Source of the DNA: Pseudomonas reactans
GTDB lineage: Bacteria > Pseudomonadota > Gammaproteobacteria > Pseudomonadales > Pseudomonadaceae
NCBI RefSeq assembly: GCF_013385825.1
Contig: NZ_JACAPG010000018.1
Coordinates: 1-64,000, forward strand
Direction of reading: 5' to 3'
Length of the DNA stretch: 64,000 nucleotides
Shown here: piece after piece, positions 63,677 to 64,000 of the stretch
Layout of the letters: each line of letters opens with the position of its first letter
How positions within the stretch are numbered: position 1 is the stretch's first letter
Translations under genes and position numbers: made by a program
The notes under the pieces: generated by a model
Seen by the model: only the letters and a program-made list of their open reading frames with translations
The model's database searches: none
What the model was told of the DNA's origin: nothing

Positions 63677-63698
63677 GGCTCTTTAAGAGATTTGTCGA

Positions 63699-64000
63699 AT
63701 GACCCTGAAGACCATCGAAGGTACCTTCATCGCCCCCAAAGGCCGCTACGCCCTGGTGGTTGGCCGCTTCAACAGCTTCGTGGTTGAAAGCCTGGTAAGC
63801 GGTGCCGTTGACGCCCTGGTTCGCCACGGTGTGAGCGAGAGCGACATCACTATCATCCGCGCGCCTGGCGCCTTCGAAATTCCACTGGTTGCGCAAAAAG
63901 TTGCTCAACAGGGTGAATACGCGGCGATCATCGCTCTGGGCGCGGTCATTCGTGGCGGTACTCCGCACTTCGAATACGTCGCTGGCGAATGCACCAAGGG
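63699..64000 (+). CDS. ribH: 6,7-dimethyl-8-ribityllumazine synthase (partial, runs off the right edge)
   Basis: Lumazine synthase condenses the RibD and RibB products into lumazine for RibE. About 100 codons are present, starting MTLKTIEGTFIAPKGRYALV. The family motifs visible are GRFNSFVVESL, RAPGAFEIPLVA and GAVIRGGTPHFEYV, where the His is the general acid. The C-terminal third lies outside the window. Confidence 0.95.
   Translation, partial: MTLKTIEGTFIAPKGRYALVVGRFNSFVVESLVSGAVDALVRHGVSESDITIIRAPGAFEIPLVAQKVAQQGEYAAIIALGAVIRGGTPHFEYVAGECTK

Noticed and set aside
63609..63698. FMN riboswitch upstream of ribH
   Set aside because: The gap is only 90 nt and has none of the conserved AGGATAT...GACCC-type segments. 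Only a simple hairpin is visible.

Overview
The window is about 64 kb of a Pseudomonas chromosome, most likely the P. fluorescens group. The basis is the protein sequences (CoaX, UvrA, KatA and others match Pseudomonas versions closely), the gene order (rplQ-katA-bfr-uvrA-MFS-ssb, and OprG beside a DUF2796/ABC/DUF3299 operon and nrdR-ribDEBH), and intergenic REP/REPIN palindromes typical of fluorescent pseudomonads. The assignment is from memory of these families; no search was run.

Region 1 (1-33.3 kb) is the core translation and transcription block, all on the + strand. It opens with the last bases of a 5S rRNA and its terminator, then birA-coaX-SPOR protein, tRNA-Tyr/Gly/Thr, tRNA-Trp-secE-nusG, rplKA, the L10-leader rplJL-rpoBC operon, the str operon (rpsL-rpsG-fusA-tuf), the S10 and spc operons, and the alpha operon (rpsM-rpsK-rpsD-rpoA-rplQ). 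tRNA-Thr and tRNA-Trp are separated only by a terminator and a promoter; the second tuf copy found there in many relatives is missing. At four places (before rpsL, rpsJ, rpsH and rpsM) a strong hairpin or terminator is followed within 0-11 nt by the -35 box of a good sigma70 promoter. One of these splits the classical spc operon between rpsN and rpsH.

Region 2 (33.3-40.7 kb) handles oxidative and DNA stress: catalase KatA, a ferritin of the FtnA type (bacterioferritin family but without the haem-ligating Met52), uvrA on the - strand with a TTG start and a LexA-like box, a YajR-like MFS transporter, and ssb.

Region 3 (40.7-52.3 kb) is more accessory: an alpha/beta hydrolase of the non-haem chloroperoxidase type, a LysR regulator, a Tam-like methyltransferase, an isochorismatase-family hydrolase divergent from a GlxA-like AraC regulator, a DUF3182 protein (possibly ATP-grasp-like) overlapping a second alpha/beta hydrolase, a ybhP-clsB-ybhN membrane-lipid operon, and a large MscS-family channel.

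Region 4 (52.3-64 kb) holds an RmlD-like protein, OprG/OmpW with a possible ANR box, a probable Zur-regulated zinc ABC operon (ZrgA/DUF2796, ATPase, FtsX-like permease, DUF3299), an unknown 115-aa protein, a CnoX-type thioredoxin, a class I methyltransferase, a YbaY-like lipoprotein, nrdR, and riboflavin genes ribD, ribE, ribBA (degenerate GTP cyclohydrolase II half) and ribH, which runs off the right edge.

No gene-free stretch exceeds 300 bases. I see no insertion sequence, prophage, CRISPR array or toxin-antitoxin pair, and no clearly new multi-gene system. The least understood parts are the DUF3182/hydrolase pair, the zinc ABC operon with a REPIN inside it, and the terminator-promoter modules.
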